The position numbers and the translations under genes were made by a program. From the NCBI RefSeq assembly GCF_008704655.1, contig NZ_CP023688.1:7446501-7510500 (forward strand): a stretch of DNA of 64,000 nucleotides. Reading direction: 5' to 3'. Shown here piece after piece: positions 1 to 8,291 of the stretch. The number at the start of each line of letters is the position of its first letter. Positions within the stretch are counted from its first letter, which is position 1. This DNA is from Streptomyces rimosus (GTDB lineage: Bacteria; Actinomycetota; Actinomycetes; Streptomycetales; Streptomycetaceae). The notes beneath the pieces are model-generated. The model saw nothing but the letters and a program-made list of their open reading frames with translations, was not told the DNA's origin and ran no database searches.

Positions 1-2298
1 GGCCGCCGCGAAGAAGCCCGGCCAGCTCCAGCGCGCGTCCAGGTCGGGCACCGCGGAGCCGGTGCGGTCGATGTGGTCCAGGAAGCCCAGGTGCTGCCAG
101 GCGGTGGCGAAGCGCGGTTCGGCCTCCAGGACGGCGGGCAGCGCGTGCAGGGCCACCACGGTCAGGACCAGGACGGCCGCCAGCAGGACGCGCCGCGGCC
201 GGGACAGCCACAGCGCCGACGCGAAGGCCAGCACCAGCAGGACGGCGCCCAGCAGCGTCGCCGCGGGCAGCACGCTGATCAGGCCGAGCCCGCCCATCCG
301 GTCCAGGTCGGCGTCGCCCATGCCGCGCAGCGGCAGCCAGAAGAGCGCGAGCGCGGCGACCAGCAGCGCCCAGATGCCGATGTCGGGGCGCCCGCCCAGC
401 CGGGCGGCCAGCCGCGGCCCGAAGGGGAGGGCTGCCGCGATCCGCGGTCCGAAGGGGACGGCTGCCGCGAGCCGGTCCTTGAGGGGGGCGGAGGGGGCAC
501 CGGCGGTGTCCGGGGCCGGGCCGGAGCGGTCCGGCGGGGAGCCGTCCGGCGGGGGCCCGTCCGTCCGGGGTTCCGCGACCCGCTCCGTCACCGGCTCGGC
601 CCGGAACACCTTCGCGGAGACCGGCGGCACCGTCTGCTCCGCGGCCCCGTCGCCGTCCCCCTGCGCCCAGGACGGCGCGGGCCGTACGTCCGGCCTGCGC
701 TCCATGTGGTCGAAGTCCACGTGCAGCCCGAGCGGCATCGTGTCCACGTCGCGCAGCGCCCGCTGCGCCCAGCCGGGCCGGTGCGGCACCGCGCCGTCCC
801 CGTCGCCCGCCGCCTCCCGCGCCCGGTCGGGCTCCGGCGGCAGGGCGGTGGCGCCGGGTGCCCGCGCGTCCCCGAGGTCGCCGTTGACGGCCAGGTCGGC
901 CAGGTCGCCGTCCGGCGCGAGTCCGTCGGCGGGCGCGCGCGTCAGCGGGGCGGCGGGGCGGCCCTTGAGGACGCGGTACAGCTTGACGGAGGCGATGGAG
1001 ACGATCACCGCCAGGCTGGAGATCTCCGCGACACCCGCGCCGGTCAGCCCCATCCGCGGCAGCAGCAGCACCGTCAGGCCCAGGACCAGGACGCACAGCA
1101 GGCCCTGCATGTAGGCCAGTCCGGACGTACGGCTCTGCGCCCGCAGCACCGCGAAGTAGACCTCCATCACCACGCGCAGCGCGGCGCCCACCGCGAACCA
1201 GCGCAGCAGCGGCGTGGCGGCGTCCGCGTACCCCTTGCCGAAGACGGCGAGGATGTACGGCGCGCAGACGAACAGGAAGAGACAGACCGGGATCATGATC
1301 CGGGCCATCCGGCGCAGCGCGGCCCGGGTGTTGTCGGCCAGCCGCGCCGGGTCGTGCGAGCCCTCGACGGTCAGCGAGGCGCCCATGTTGATCGCGAGCA
1401 GGTTGACCGTGCCGCCGATCGTGGTGGTGATGTAGAAGTACGCGTTGTCGGCCGAGCTGACCTGCGCGGCGACCAGCACCGGCACCAGGTAGACGACGGC
1501 CAGCGAGAACAGCGAGCCCGTGTAGTCCCCGGCCAGGAAGCGGCCCATCTCGCGCAGCGACGGCGGCCGGGCGCTGCGTTCGGTGGCCCGGATGTGCCGG
1601 GGCACCAGCCGCCGGAACACCAGCCAGCCCAGCGGCAGCACGGACACCGCGATGGCCGCGACCCACGAGACGAACACACCCGCCGTCGGGATCGCCGCGG
1701 CGAACGCCACCAGCAGTACGAGCTTGACCGTCGAGAAGACGAAGTTGCCGACCGGCACCCACATCGCGCTGCGCAGCCCGGTCAGCACCCCGTCCTGGAG
1801 GGTCAGCAGCGACCAGGCGACGACGGCGACGATAAAGCCGATCCCGTGGACGGGCCCGTGCAGGAAGCCGTACGACGGCCCCCAGAAGTCCAGGGTCAGC
1901 AGGAAGACCGTCGCGGCCAGCGCGACGATCACCGAACTGCCCAGGTAGGTACGGCGGACCAGCCGCCCCGTGGTGCGCCCCGCGATGGGGATGTAGCGGG
2001 CCAGCGCCCCGGTCAGCGTCAGCGAGGTCAGCCCCGCCAGCAGCTTCATCGCGGCGATGGCCGCCGAGCCCTGGCCGACCGCGGACTCCGTGTAGTACCG
2101 GGCCGCGACCAGCCAGAACCCCAGACCGAGCAGCCCGGAGATGCCGGTGTTCAGCATCAGCGCATAGGCGTTGCGGAACAGCGGGCTGCCCCCGCCGCCC
2201 TTCCCGCCGGCGCCCCGGCCGCCGAACAGGCGTCGCCGCCCGCCCCCGGCCGGGCTCCGGTCCGTACGCTCCTCGGTCCGGGTGGTCGTGTCAGACAC
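1..2298 (-). CDS. Wzx-like polysaccharide flippase fused to a second membrane domain (partial)
   Basis: Open frame of 766 codons running off the left edge of the window, so the C-terminus is missing. Residues about 35-430 are a multi-spanning polysaccharide flippase of the MATE/MurJ/Wzx type, beginning with LFRNAYALMLNTG and continuing through repeated hydrophobic helices. A charged, Pro/Ala/Asp-rich stretch of roughly 200 residues follows. A second block of hydrophobic helices then begins near residue 630, and the last visible residues contain DARWSWPGFFAA, which resembles membrane glycosyltransferase-like proteins of actinobacteria. The GTG start at 2298 overlaps the end of the deacetylase gene by 8 bases (GTGTCTGA), so the genes are probably translationally coupled. 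Inferred role: export of a lipid-linked glycan, perhaps with assembly in one polypeptide. The flippase call is firm; the role of the second domain is a guess. Confidence 0.75.
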   Translation of the reverse strand, partial: MSDTTTRTEERTDRSPAGGGRRRLFGGRGAGGKGGGGSPLFRNAYALMLNTGISGLLGLGFWLVAARYYTESAVGQGSAAIAAMKLLAGLTSLTLTGALARYIPIAGRTTGRLVRRTYLGSSVIVALAATVFLLTLDFWGPSYGFLHGPVHGIGFIVAVVAWSLLTLQDGVLTGLRSAMWVPVGNFVFSTVKLVLLVAFAAAIPTAGVFVSWVAAIAVSVLPLGWLVFRRLVPRHIRATERSARPPSLREMGRFLAGDYTGSLFSLAVVYLVPVLVAAQVSSADNAYFYITTTIGGTVNLLAINMGASLTVEGSHDPARLADNTRAALRRMARIMIPVCLFLFVCAPYILAVFGKGYADAATPLLRWFAVGAALRVVMEVYFAVLRAQSRTSGLAYMQGLLCVLVLGLTVLLLPRMGLTGAGVAEISSLAVIVSIASVKLYRVLKGRPAAPLTRAPADGLAPDGDLADLAVNGDLGDARAPGATALPPEPDRAREAAGDGDGAVPHRPGWAQRALRDVDTMPLGLHVDFDHMERRPDVRPAPSWAQGDGDGAAEQTVPPVSAKVFRAEPVTERVAEPRTDGPPPDGSPPDRSGPAPDTAGAPSAPLKDRLAAAVPFGPRIAAALPFGPRLAARLGGRPDIGIWALLVAALALFWLPLRGMGDADLDRMGGLGLISVLPAATLLGAVLLVLAFASALWLSRPRRVLLAAVLVLTVVALHALPAVLEAEPRFATAWQHLGFLDHIDRTGSAVPDLDARWSWPGFFAAA

Positions 2299-3103
2299 GG
2301 CTTCCGCGCACCTTCCCCACTGCCTCGACTGCCTGACGGGTCCTGCGGACCACGGCGTACCCCTTGGTGAGCGCCCGGTCCCGGGCGAAGAACCGCCCGA
2401 TGCCCCGGCCCGCCACCAGCCGTGCGAACTCCTGCGTACCGGTGCTGCGCCGCACCGTCAGCCGCGCCAGCGCGTACGGGCCCTGGCGCGGCGCGGCGAG
2501 CGCGTTGCCCACCGCCAGCGCCTGCCGGAAGCCCGCCCCGCGCACCGCCCGCCGCACCCGGCGGCTGGAATAGCCGTACGGGTAGGCGAACGACACCGGC
2601 GGCACGCCCAGTTCGTCGGCGACGATCTGCTTGCAGCGCGTGATCTCGAACCACAGGCGGTCGTCCGAGAGCTGGTCCAGCTGCGGGTGGGTGTGACTGT
2701 GCCCGCCGATCTCCACCCCGGCGACGGCCAGTTGGCGGGCCTGGTCCCAGTCGAGCATGGTGTCCAGACCGCCTCCGGTGTCGTACGGGCCGCGCAGCCA
2801 GCCCGTCGAGACGAAGAGGGTGGCCGCGAAGCCGTGCTTGGCCAGGGCGGGCAGGGCGTGCCGGTGCACGCCCTCGTAACCGTCGTCGAAGGTGATCAGC
2901 ACCGGACGTGCGGGCAGCGGCCCGCCGCGCCGCCAGGCCGCCGCCAGATCGGCGGTGGTCAGCGGCGTGAACCCGCTGTCGTCCAGTACCGCCATCTGCT
3001 CGGCGAACGCCTCCGGGGTCACGGACAGGTCCAGCGTGGCCCGCGCGGGCGCGTGCGCGACCGCGTGGTACATCAGGATCGGTACGACGCGCGGCTCGGT
3101 CAT
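2291..3103 (-). CDS. polysaccharide deacetylase (NodB homology domain), 270 aa
   Basis: Carbohydrate esterase family 4 protein. The N-terminal VPILMYHAV, the metal/catalytic motif ITFDDGYEG near residue 75, the histidine motif GGHSHTHPQLDQLS near 133-146 and FAYPYGYSSRR further on are the usual CE4 landmarks in order. Such enzymes remove N- or O-acetyl groups from cell-surface glycans using a divalent metal. No signal peptide is evident, so it may act at the cytoplasmic face or on lipid-linked intermediates. The ATG overlaps the stop of the upstream glycosyltransferase as ATGA, and its own end overlaps the flippase start, placing it inside a tight exopolysaccharide operon. The family call is secure; the actual glycan is unknown. 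Confidence 0.9.
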   Translation of the reverse strand: MTEPRVVPILMYHAVAHAPARATLDLSVTPEAFAEQMAVLDDSGFTPLTTADLAAAWRRGGPLPARPVLITFDDGYEGVHRHALPALAKHGFAATLFVSTGWLRGPYDTGGGLDTMLDWDQARQLAVAGVEIGGHSHTHPQLDQLSDDRLWFEITRCKQIVADELGVPPVSFAYPYGYSSRRVRRAVRGAGFRQALAVGNALAAPRQGPYALARLTVRRSTGTQEFARLVAGRGIGRFFARDRALTKGYAVVRRTRQAVEAVGKVRGSRV

Positions 3104-4239
3104 GCCACCGCCCCCTCACTCCCCGAGGACGAAGACTCGCCGCGGGCCGGGGGAGTTGCGGGGGCGGGCACCTTGGCCGGTTCGAGCGGGCCGGCCGGTT
3201 CCCGGCCCGTACCGCCCGTCCCGTCCGGCACGGGCACCACCACGAAGCCGCTGCCCACCGTCCGCCGGTCGCGGCGCGCCCGCAGGCTGCCGAGCGCGTA
3301 GCCGAACGCGGCCGACGACACGCCCGCCACGATCGCGCCCGCCCGCCCGGCGCCGCCCGGCCGCCGCAGCAGCGCGTCGCGCACGCCGCGCGCCACCCCG
3401 GCGGGCAGCACCCGGGTCGTGTAACGCCGCTCCGCCGACAGCCCGTCCCGCGTGCCCACGCTGCGCGTCACCAGCGCCTTGGACAGGCCCTCCGCGTACG
3501 TACGGGAGCGGAAGTACGCGAAGCGCTCGCGGTCCCCCGGCACCCGGTGGTGGATCACCGACCGGTCGTCGACCAGCAGCACCGCGTCCGGCACCGCGCG
3601 CGCCAGCCGGATGCACAGCTCCGTCTCCTCGCAGCCCAGCGGCCGCTTCCCGGCGTCCCGGCCGATGCCGGTGGCGAACCCGCCGGCGATCTCGAACGCC
3701 TCCCTGCGGAAGGAGGCGTTGCCGCCCAGGACATTGCGTACGCGGACCGTGTGCGGCCCGCCGGGGCCGTCGTCCCCGGGGAACAGCCCCCGGTACGCGC
3801 AGCCCACCACCCAGTCGAACTCCTCGGGGAACCAGGACGGCCGGCGCCCCGAGGCCCACACCGGCTCGGTCCGGCCGCCGACCGCCAGCACCCGCGGATC
3901 GGCGTAGCCCTCGGCGAAGTGCAGCAGCCAGTCGCGCTCGGCCACCGCGTCGTCGTCCAGGAAGGCGATCACCTCCCCGGTGGACTCCGCGATGCCGGTG
4001 TTGCGCCCGGCGGACAGGCCGCGCGGCCCGGCGTTGGCCAGGACGCGCACCGGGCCGCCGCGGCCGGGTGACGCGAAATGAGCGCTCAGGCGCTCCTGGA
4101 GCACCGGATTGTGGTCGACCACGAGCAGCGTCTCGTGAGCCGGCAGGGACTGGTCGTGCACCGAGGCCGCCGCGGCGAGAATGTCGCCCCAGCGGTCCTC
4201 GGTGTACGCGCAGATCACCACGGAGACGCGGACGCTCAA
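3100..4239 (-). CDS. family 2 glycosyltransferase, 379 aa
   Basis: GT-A fold glycosyltransferase. It starts SVRVSVVICAYTEDRW, has the nucleotide-sugar/metal motif AFLDDDAV near residue 95 and the acceptor-side motif GCEETELCIRLA near 205, in normal GT2 order. The start is TTG at 4239, which overlaps the TGA of the upstream glycosyltransferase (TTGA); a much longer open frame runs upstream but only as the shadow of that gene. The last ~90 residues are Arg/Pro/Gly/Ser-rich and probably disordered. It is the second gene of a four-gene overlapping operon. It likely transfers a sugar onto a lipid-linked precursor that is then trimmed by the deacetylase and exported by the flippase. Donor and acceptor cannot be read from sequence. 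Confidence 0.87.
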   Translation of the reverse strand: MSVRVSVVICAYTEDRWGDILAAAASVHDQSLPAHETLLVVDHNPVLQERLSAHFASPGRGGPVRVLANAGPRGLSAGRNTGIAESTGEVIAFLDDDAVAERDWLLHFAEGYADPRVLAVGGRTEPVWASGRRPSWFPEEFDWVVGCAYRGLFPGDDGPGGPHTVRVRNVLGGNASFRREAFEIAGGFATGIGRDAGKRPLGCEETELCIRLARAVPDAVLLVDDRSVIHHRVPGDRERFAYFRSRTYAEGLSKALVTRSVGTRDGLSAERRYTTRVLPAGVARGVRDALLRRPGGAGRAGAIVAGVSSAAFGYALGSLRARRDRRTVGSGFVVVPVPDGTGGTGREPAGPLEPAKVPAPATPPARGESSSSGSEGAVA

Positions 4240-5051
4240 GACGCCTCTCCCGTGATCACGGCCGGGCGGGCGGGGCGCTTGTGGCGGGTGCTGCGCTCGC
4301 GCAGTATCACCTTCAGCACCCGGAACCCGTCCCGCACGGCGCGCAGATTGCTCACGCCGTGGATGCGGTTGTACTCGTGGCTGGGGATCTCCTGGACCTT
4401 CAGACCGGCCTTGACCACGCGGATGTTCATCAGCGTCTCGACCTCGAACCCGTTGCAGTCCAGGGCGATCTGGTCCAGGCAGTGCCGCCAGAAGGCGTTG
4501 TAGCCGTAGCACAGATCCGTGTAACGGGCGCCGAACTTGGCGTTGACCACGGTGGTCAGCACCCGGTTGCCGAGCTTGCGCACCGGCGTCATGTCGTCGG
4601 TGCCGCCGCCGTTGGCGAACCGCGAGCCCTTGGCGAAGTCCGCGCCCCCCACCAGCGCGGAGACATAGCTGACGATCTCGGCGCCGTCCGCCGAGCCGTC
4701 CGCGTCGACCATCACGATGATGTCGCCCGTGCAGGCCGCGAACCCGCTGATCAGGGCATCCCCCTTGCCCTTGCCGCGCTGTTCGACGACCTTGACGTCC
4801 GGCCGCAGTTCGCGGGCCACCGCCACCGTGTCGTCGGTGGAATTCCCGTCCACCAGGACGACTTCGTGTATCCACTCCGGAAGTGTCTTGAAGACGTACG
4901 GCAGATTCTCCGCCTCGTTCATCGCGGGTATCACGACGCTGACCGGCGGAGCTATGGCCAGGTGCGAGGAAACGGGACGGTATTGCCCCTCGGCGCTCAC
5001 CGGCGTCAACGGCTTCTGATCCGTTTCCGCGGAGCGGAGGAATGAACTCAT
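4236..5051 (-). CDS. family 2 glycosyltransferase, dolichol/polyprenyl-phosphate sugar synthase type, 271 aa
   Basis: Shows the DPM1-like order PPVSVVIPAMNEAENLP, VLVDGNSTDDTVAVA, EQRGKGKGDALISG and VMVDADGSADGAE, followed by FAKGSRFANGGGTDDMT and the YGYNAFWRHCLD region. In this family the enzyme moves a hexose from a nucleotide sugar to polyprenyl phosphate at the inner membrane, or elongates a glycan. It lacks C-terminal membrane helices, as in soluble bacterial homologs. The ATG at 5051 is preceded by GAGAGGG. This is the promoter-proximal gene of the exopolysaccharide operon; a GC-rich hairpin (5076-5099) sits in its leader. The 3' end overlaps the next glycosyltransferase by four bases. 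Confidence 0.9.
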   Translation of the reverse strand: MSSFLRSAETDQKPLTPVSAEGQYRPVSSHLAIAPPVSVVIPAMNEAENLPYVFKTLPEWIHEVVLVDGNSTDDTVAVARELRPDVKVVEQRGKGKGDALISGFAACTGDIIVMVDADGSADGAEIVSYVSALVGGADFAKGSRFANGGGTDDMTPVRKLGNRVLTTVVNAKFGARYTDLCYGYNAFWRHCLDQIALDCNGFEVETLMNIRVVKAGLKVQEIPSHEYNRIHGVSNLRAVRDGFRVLKVILRERSTRHKRPARPAVITGEAS

Positions 5052-5075
5052 GAGTCTGTTTCCCTCTCGTCCGGT

Positions 5076-5099
5076 GGGCCGCCCACCCCCGGGCGGCCC
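5076..5099 (-). promoter_or_regulatory. GC-rich hairpin in the leader of the glycosyltransferase operon
   Basis: Perfect 9-bp inverted repeat GGGCCGCCC / GGGCGGCCC with a six-base loop, ending 25 bases before the ATG at 5051 and just upstream of the GAGAGGG ribosome site. It could be an attenuator, an mRNA-stabilising 5' stem, or a barrier to read-through. The position is seen; the function is inferred. Confidence 0.4.
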
Positions 5100-5354
5100 G
5101 GATGGGTATCCGGTTCGAAAGGGGGGTTCACACCCCGCTCAGGACGGCATGGATCTTTTCGCCGGGAGAACAGGGTGAGCTGGCATGCGTGTTTCCGGCC
5201 GCGCGGCTCGTGTTCCGATGATCGACGCGGTTGTCGTCATGTGAAGATCGGACACGGCACCCCCCTACCGCGCCCCGCCCCGGGCCCTGTCGCGGCGCTT
5301 GAGCCCTCCCCTTGAGCCGCCTTGCATGACGGGCCGGTGCGGGTGGTGTACGAC

Positions 5355-5386
5355 GGTATTGATGACTGGGACTCTATGGCAATACC
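5355..5386. repeat. inverted repeat GGTATTG / CAATACC
   Basis: Seven-base perfect arms 18 bases apart, about 50 bases past the end of the acyltransferase gene. It may be a weak terminator stem or a protein-binding site for the downstream operon. Confidence 0.3.
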
Positions 5387-5438
5387 TCGACCTCGCATCC
5401 CGTTTTGCGTCATTGGCGTATATGGAGCGGTGTCTTCC

Positions 5439-6533
5439 TCAACGTCCCGACCGGATTCGGCCCATCCGTTTGAGAAGTCGATCAGCCGGCTCGAACAATT
5501 CCGGCCGGGCCAGCACGGTGTTGCGCAATGCCCGTACCGGTGCCCGGTGTGCCCTATGGGCCAGGGCGACCGGATGACGCCGGGACACCCACCCCTCGGA
5601 CACCGAAAGTTCCCGGGTCTTCAGGGAGTTCTTGTATTCCTTTTCACCCCGCCCCAGATCGAGATAGGCCAGCCCGTCGGCCGCCGCCCCCTCGGCCATG
5701 CGCAGATGCAGCACCAGGCCGGGGGAGAACTTCGCGTACGCGGTGTCGTACGCGGGGAACCAGCAGCCGAGCACCCGCTCGGAGCGCAGGCCGAAGTGCG
5801 CGGCGATCGGCCGATCGCCCGCGTAGAGCACCGACAGCAGCCCGGCGAAGGTCGGCGTACGGGTGTGGAAGAGCTGGTCCACCAGCTGGAGGATCCACGC
5901 GTGCGCGAAGCGGTCGCTGCGGCCCGTGCGGCGGTACTGCGCCGACTTCCAGTCGATCAGCCGGCGCAGCGCGGCCGGGTCCCGCTCGTCGTGGACGTAG
6001 CGCACCGGACCCACGTCCCGGCCGAGCTTGCGCTCCTTGGCGAGCGTCGTGCGGGTGAACTTCGGCGCCTGGCCGCGCAGCCGCTCCAGATACGCCTCGT
6101 ATCCCTGGTCCACGTCGATGACGGGGGAGGGGTGGCTGCGCAGCGGCGCGGTCTCGAAGGGCTTCTGGCCCTCCACCAGGTGGTCGAACTCCAGCACCGA
6201 CAGGCCGCAGGCGTGCAGCAGCTCACGGGAGTCCCACTGGAAGCCGGGGCGGTGCACCAGCCCCTGGGCGTCCGAGACCCCCAGCCCGACCGCCCGCCCG
6301 ACGCCCAGCGGCGAGCGCTGGAACGGCAGGAAGGCGGCCGGTTCGCCGTCCTCCCGGATCACCGCGATCCGCACCCCGCGCCGGCAGCGGCCGACGGCGA
6401 GCGCGAACTCGGGTGCGAGAAAAGGATTCGCCAGCTGGGGTGTGCCCAGCAGGTGCGCCTGGGACTGCACGGTGCTCCACGCCGCCCGTTCGGCGCCGCT
6501 GAGCTCACCCGGGCGGTACACGCTGATGTCCAC
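5439..6533 (-). CDS. CelD/BcsL-like GNAT-fold acyltransferase, 364 aa
   Basis: Resembles the CelD-type acetyltransferases linked to exopolysaccharide production, related in fold to FemAB. Visible landmarks are an N-terminal half beginning DISVYRPGELSGAERAAW and a C-terminal GNAT-like half with RRLIDWKSAQYRRTG, GDRPIAAHFGLRSE and LDLGRGEKEYKNSLKTRE, the last typical of this family. I chose the GTG at 6533, one base after the TGA of the upstream gene; an in-frame GTG at 6560 would add nine residues but has no ribosome site. Likely role: acyl or aminoacyl decoration of the glycan made by the neighbouring operon. The family call is good; the substrate is unknown. Confidence 0.8.
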   Translation of the reverse strand: MDISVYRPGELSGAERAAWSTVQSQAHLLGTPQLANPFLAPEFALAVGRCRRGVRIAVIREDGEPAAFLPFQRSPLGVGRAVGLGVSDAQGLVHRPGFQWDSRELLHACGLSVLEFDHLVEGQKPFETAPLRSHPSPVIDVDQGYEAYLERLRGQAPKFTRTTLAKERKLGRDVGPVRYVHDERDPAALRRLIDWKSAQYRRTGRSDRFAHAWILQLVDQLFHTRTPTFAGLLSVLYAGDRPIAAHFGLRSERVLGCWFPAYDTAYAKFSPGLVLHLRMAEGAAADGLAYLDLGRGEKEYKNSLKTRELSVSEGWVSRRHPVALAHRAHRAPVRALRNTVLARPELFEPADRLLKRMGRIRSGR

Positions 6534-6534
6534 G

Positions 6535-7029
6535 TCAGTTCGTCCGACTTCCCCGTCCACGGGCGCCGGATCGCCGGCGCCGCACGCTGACCGCTAGGAA
6601 TACGCCGCCGCTGAGCACGGCGACGGCCACCACCCCGCCCCGTGCCGACCACAGGTGCAGGGCGAGCATCGCCTGCGCGACGAGCAGGTCCAGGGCGACC
6701 GCCCCGGCGCCCGCGACGACGGTCCGGCTGAGCGGGTCCAGCCGGCCCAGGGCGGCGGCGAGCGCCGCGGCCGGCGCCAGCACCAGGAAGAAGAGGGTGC
6801 ACGGGGCGCGCACGGGCGAGGCGATGTCGGCGAGCGCCAGGAAGGCGCCCACGCCGCCGACCGCCACCGCCGCACCGGCCAGTACGGGTGCCGAGTCCGC
6901 GCGCCACCGCCCGGCCGTGCCGGTCTCCGGGCCGTTCGGCCCGGCGTCCCCGGGACCGCCGGGCACCGGCCCGTCGCGGTCCGGTCTGCCGCCGTCCGGC
7001 GCGTTGCCGTTGATGGTCTTGGTCTGCAT
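6535..7029 (-). CDS. small multi-spanning membrane protein, 164 aa
   Basis: A disordered Gly/Pro/Asp-rich N-terminus of about 45 residues is followed by four hydrophobic segments (APVLAGAAVAVGGVGAFLAL, CTLFFLVLAPAAALAAALG, a TVVAGAGAVALDLLVAQAML stretch, and GGVVAVAVLSGGVFLAV) and a basic tail. ATG at 7029 is preceded by GGGGGG at good spacing, so the 14-residue longer version starting at 7071 is unlikely. The gene is followed after one base by the CelD-like acyltransferase, so the two are probably co-transcribed. No recognised family; the context suggests a part in glycan export or envelope biogenesis. Confidence 0.7.
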   Translation of the reverse strand: MQTKTINGNAPDGGRPDRDGPVPGGPGDAGPNGPETGTAGRWRADSAPVLAGAAVAVGGVGAFLALADIASPVRAPCTLFFLVLAPAAALAAALGRLDPLSRTVVAGAGAVALDLLVAQAMLALHLWSARGGVVAVAVLSGGVFLAVSVRRRRSGARGRGSRTN

Positions 7030-7476
7030 TGGCAGCTTTGCCCCCCATAAGCGCCTGATGCCGGGCTTCAATGTCGCGCAGCGGGCGCGGGCCCGTCAAG
7101 ACGGGAAGAAGGCGTGAACGGGCCATGTCCAGAGCGTTATTGAGGCGCGGAACCATTGGTTCACGGCGACGGGGTGGACGGCCCGAAAACGACCTTCGGG
7201 CGCTTGCCGGACGCTCCGGACGGCGCTGCGGCCATCACGGGCGCCGTGGTCACCGGCGAGGGTCGCTTTTCGCCCCGCGGGCCCTGGCTCGATCACTGCG
7301 GTCGGCAATCCGGGCCGGTGGCACGGCATCTGGTGGGCAGTCATGCCTTCATCACAACGATGTCACGACACCGCCATCCGGGTCATCCCTGATCGTGGGA
7401 ATGGGTGACAAGCCTTCCCGTGACGAAAGGGTCCTGCTACATCAGAAATGGCAGAGATCCTGCTCAGGGAGGTTCC
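7030..7476. other. divergent intergenic region before the SGNH hydrolase
   Basis: No supported gene on either strand. It should contain the promoters for the small membrane protein (minus) and the secreted hydrolase (plus). A short symmetric element GAACCA-T-TGGTTC lies at 7150-7162. I could not identify convincing -35/-10 pairs. Confidence 0.5.
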
Positions 7477-8283
7477 ATGAGACTGTCCCGACGCGCGGCC
7501 ACGGCGTCCGCGCTCCTCCTCACCCCGGCGCTCGCGCTCTTCGGCGCGAGCGCCGCCGTGTCCGCGCCGCGAATCCAGGCCACCGACTACGTGGCCCTCG
7601 GCGACTCCTACTCCTCGGGGGTCGGCGCGGGCAGCTACGACAGCAGCAGTGGCTCCTGTAAGCGCAGCACCAAGTCCTACCCGGCCCTGTGGGCCGCCTC
7701 GCACACCGGTACGCGGTTCAACTTCACCGCCTGTTCGGGCGCCCGCACAGGAGACGTGCTGGCCAAGCAGCTGACCCCGGTCAACTCCGGCACCGACCTG
7801 GTCAGCATCACCATCGGCGGCAACGACGCGGGCTTCGCCGACACCATGACCACCTGCAACCTCCAGGGCGAGAGCGCGTGCCTGGCGCGGATCGCCAAGG
7901 CGCGCGCCTACATCCAGCAGACGCTGCCCGCCCAGCTGGACCAGGTCTACGACGCCATCGACAGCCGGGCCCCCGCAGCCCAGGTCGTCGTCCTGGGCTA
8001 CCCGCGCTTCTACAAGCTGGGCGGCAGCTGCGCCGTCGGTCTCTCGGAGAAGTCCCGCGCGGCCATCAACGCCGCCGCCGACGACATCAACGCCGTCACC
8101 GCCAAGCGCGCCGCCGACCACGGCTTCGCCTTCGGGGACGTCAACACGACCTTCGCCGGGCACGAGCTGTGCTCCGGCGCCCCCTGGCTGCACAGCGTCA
8201 CCCTTCCCGTGGAGAACTCCTACCACCCCACGGCCAACGGACAGTCCAAGGGCTACCTGCCCGTCCTGAACTCCGCCACCTGA
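7477..8283 (+). CDS. secreted SGNH/GDSL-family lipase or esterase, 268 aa
   Basis: ATG at 7477 follows AGGGAGG. The first ~30 residues form a Sec signal peptide (MRLSRRAATASALLL...ASAAVSA). Block I is YVALGDSYSSG with Ser44 as the presumed nucleophile, block III is ISITIGGNDAGF-like (seen as TIGGNDAGF), and the catalytic His lies in YHPTANGQ near the C-terminus (His250). Several cysteines (CSGARTGD, TTCNLQGESACL, GGSCAVG, HELCSGAPW) fit the three disulfides of the Streptomyces scabies esterase / S. rimosus lipase type. Expected activity is hydrolysis of esters or lipids outside the cell. It converges with the kinase gene, with only eight bases between stops. Confidence 0.92.
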   Translation: MRLSRRAATASALLLTPALALFGASAAVSAPRIQATDYVALGDSYSSGVGAGSYDSSSGSCKRSTKSYPALWAASHTGTRFNFTACSGARTGDVLAKQLTPVNSGTDLVSITIGGNDAGFADTMTTCNLQGESACLARIAKARAYIQQTLPAQLDQVYDAIDSRAPAAQVVVLGYPRFYKLGGSCAVGLSEKSRAAINAAADDINAVTAKRAADHGFAFGDVNTTFAGHELCSGAPWLHSVTLPVENSYHPTANGQSKGYLPVLNSAT

Positions 8284-8291
8284 TCTCGCGG

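Larger units (their letters stand above)
5052..5438. other. intergenic region between the glycosyltransferase operon and the acyltransferase gene
   Basis: No convincing coding frame. It should carry the promoter of the minus-strand glycosyltransferase operon. It holds the leader hairpin at 5076-5099 and an inverted repeat at 5355-5386. The stretch around 5340-5440 is noticeably richer in A/T than its surroundings. Confidence 0.6.

Noticed and set aside
73..2370. Long plus-strand open frame of 765 codons
   Set aside because: It is the exact antisense of the flippase gene and is rich in Arg/Gln/His repeats as expected from the complement of high-GC codons; no family resemblance.
7150..7162. 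Short palindrome GAACCA-T-TGGTTC in the divergent region
   Set aside because: Arms of six bases with a single central base and no second copy; too weak to call an operator.
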